Assembly (NCBI GenBank): GCA_035455605.1
Contig: DATIER010000185.1
Location: 1 to 5,366 of the forward strand
Length of the DNA stretch: 5,366 nt
Reading direction: 5' to 3'
Source of the DNA: AC-32 sp035455605
GTDB lineage: Bacteria > Actinomycetota > Thermoleophilia > Gaiellales > Gaiellaceae
The notes beneath the pieces are model-generated. The model saw only the letters and a list, made by a program, of their open reading frames with translations, had not been told where the DNA came from and ran no database searches. The position numbers were made by a program, and so were the translations under genes. Shown in pieces: positions 4,907-5,366 of the stretch; the stretch's first letter is position 1, and every line of letters starts with the position of its first letter.

Positions 4907-5366
4907 CTAGCTCTCGACGCCGACGTTCAGGCTCGGGTACCGGCCCGTCAGCAGCAGCACGTACGCGTAGGTCTGCGTCTCGAACCGGAGCGCCAGCGCG
5001 GCGAAGTTGCGCAGGCCCTCGGGCACGCGGCCGGTCACCAGCGCGACGAACCAGCTGAAGACGGCCAGCAGCTGCGAGAGGTTCGAGAGGATGTTCGTCA
5101 GCAGGAGCGCCGGGATCGCGAGGATCAGGCGGAAGCCGACGGTCACGCGGCTCTGCTCTTCCGGCGGCGCGACCTCGAGGTCGATCGGGTACGTCCCCTC
5201 GCGGCCGGTGAAGCCGGGGTAGGGATCGGCGATCAGCAGCACGTAGGCGCGCACGTGCGTCGCGAAGCGCAGGAAGGTCGCGAGGAAGGTGTGCAGGCCC
5301 TCCGGCGACGTGCCGACGACGAGCGTCGCGAACCAGTTCGCGATCGTCGCGAGCGCGGCGATCACG
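4907..5366 (-). CDS. DUF4389-type membrane protein (5' end outside window)
   Basis: The last 153 residues are visible, ending at TAG (4907-4909). The protein has a clear internal duplication. Repeat A is WFATLVVGTSPEGLHTFLAT..RF....AYVLLIADPYPGF (about 11-52). Repeat B is WFVALVTGRVPEGLRNFAAL..RF....AYVLLLTGRYPSL (about 105-146). Between them is a long hydrophobic stretch (76-110) that can form one or two membrane helices. The P-E-G-L and Y-V-L-L-x6-YP motifs in tandem are characteristic of DUF4389 proteins, whose function is not established. It precedes the sensor kinase in the same direction with a 57-base gap (stop to ATG 4850), so the three genes may share a transcript. The gap holds no clear terminator or promoter. 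Confidence 0.8.
   Translation of the reverse strand, partial: VIAALATIANWFATLVVGTSPEGLHTFLATFLRFATHVRAYVLLIADPYPGFTGREGTYPIDLEVAPPEEQSRVTVGFRLILAIPALLLTNILSNLSQLLAVFSWFVALVTGRVPEGLRNFAALALRFETQTYAYVLLLTGRYPSLNVGVES

Noticed and set aside
1..5366. CRISPR array, tRNA/rRNA, transposase, toxin-antitoxin or phage genes
   Set aside because: No spaced direct repeats, no tRNA-like cloverleaf and no such protein motifs were seen on either strand.

Overview
The window is very GC-rich, with compact genes, GTG starts and 4-base ATGA/GTGA gene overlaps. Together with the protein families present, this suggests a high-GC actinobacterium, possibly of the Thermoleophilia/Gaiellales/Solirubrobacterales kind. 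The lineage is an inference from sequence style; there is no rRNA or marker gene to confirm it.

Left part (1-2337, + strand): a phenylacetyl-CoA epoxidase (phenylacetate degradation) operon. It contains the C-terminal end of paaA, then paaB, paaC, a Nudix hydrolase gene and paaD. Genes overlap by 4 to 22 bases except between paaB and paaC. There, a roughly 120-base palindrome-rich segment separates the paaB stop from the conserved start of paaC. PaaA/PaaB/PaaC form the oxygenase that epoxidises the ring of phenylacetyl-CoA, and PaaD is an iron-sulphur maturation factor for the reductase PaaE. No paaE lies directly after paaD. The Nudix gene is not part of the textbook pathway. PaaC is unusual in two ways: it shows a complete diiron-type ligand pattern, and it is short near the C-terminus.

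Middle part (2338-2895): a 104-base intergenic stretch with a perfect 14-base palindrome, then a small secreted protein of unknown function with a strong ribosome binding site. A 14-bp stem-loop follows and lies between two convergent transcription units.

Right part (2896-5366, - strand): three genes read leftward. They are a DUF4389-type membrane protein (5' end outside the window), a membrane sensor histidine kinase of the HisKA_3/NarX-like class and, overlapping it by 4 bases, a NarL/FixJ-type response regulator. Kinase and regulator clearly form a two-component pair. The signal and target genes are not evident from the sequence.

The strongest oddities are the palindromic insert in the paaB-paaC junction, which looks as if it replaced a direct ATGA coupling with a two-step relay, and the PaaC subunit with apparent metal ligands. 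No wholly new system such as a CRISPR array, transposase or defence island is visible.
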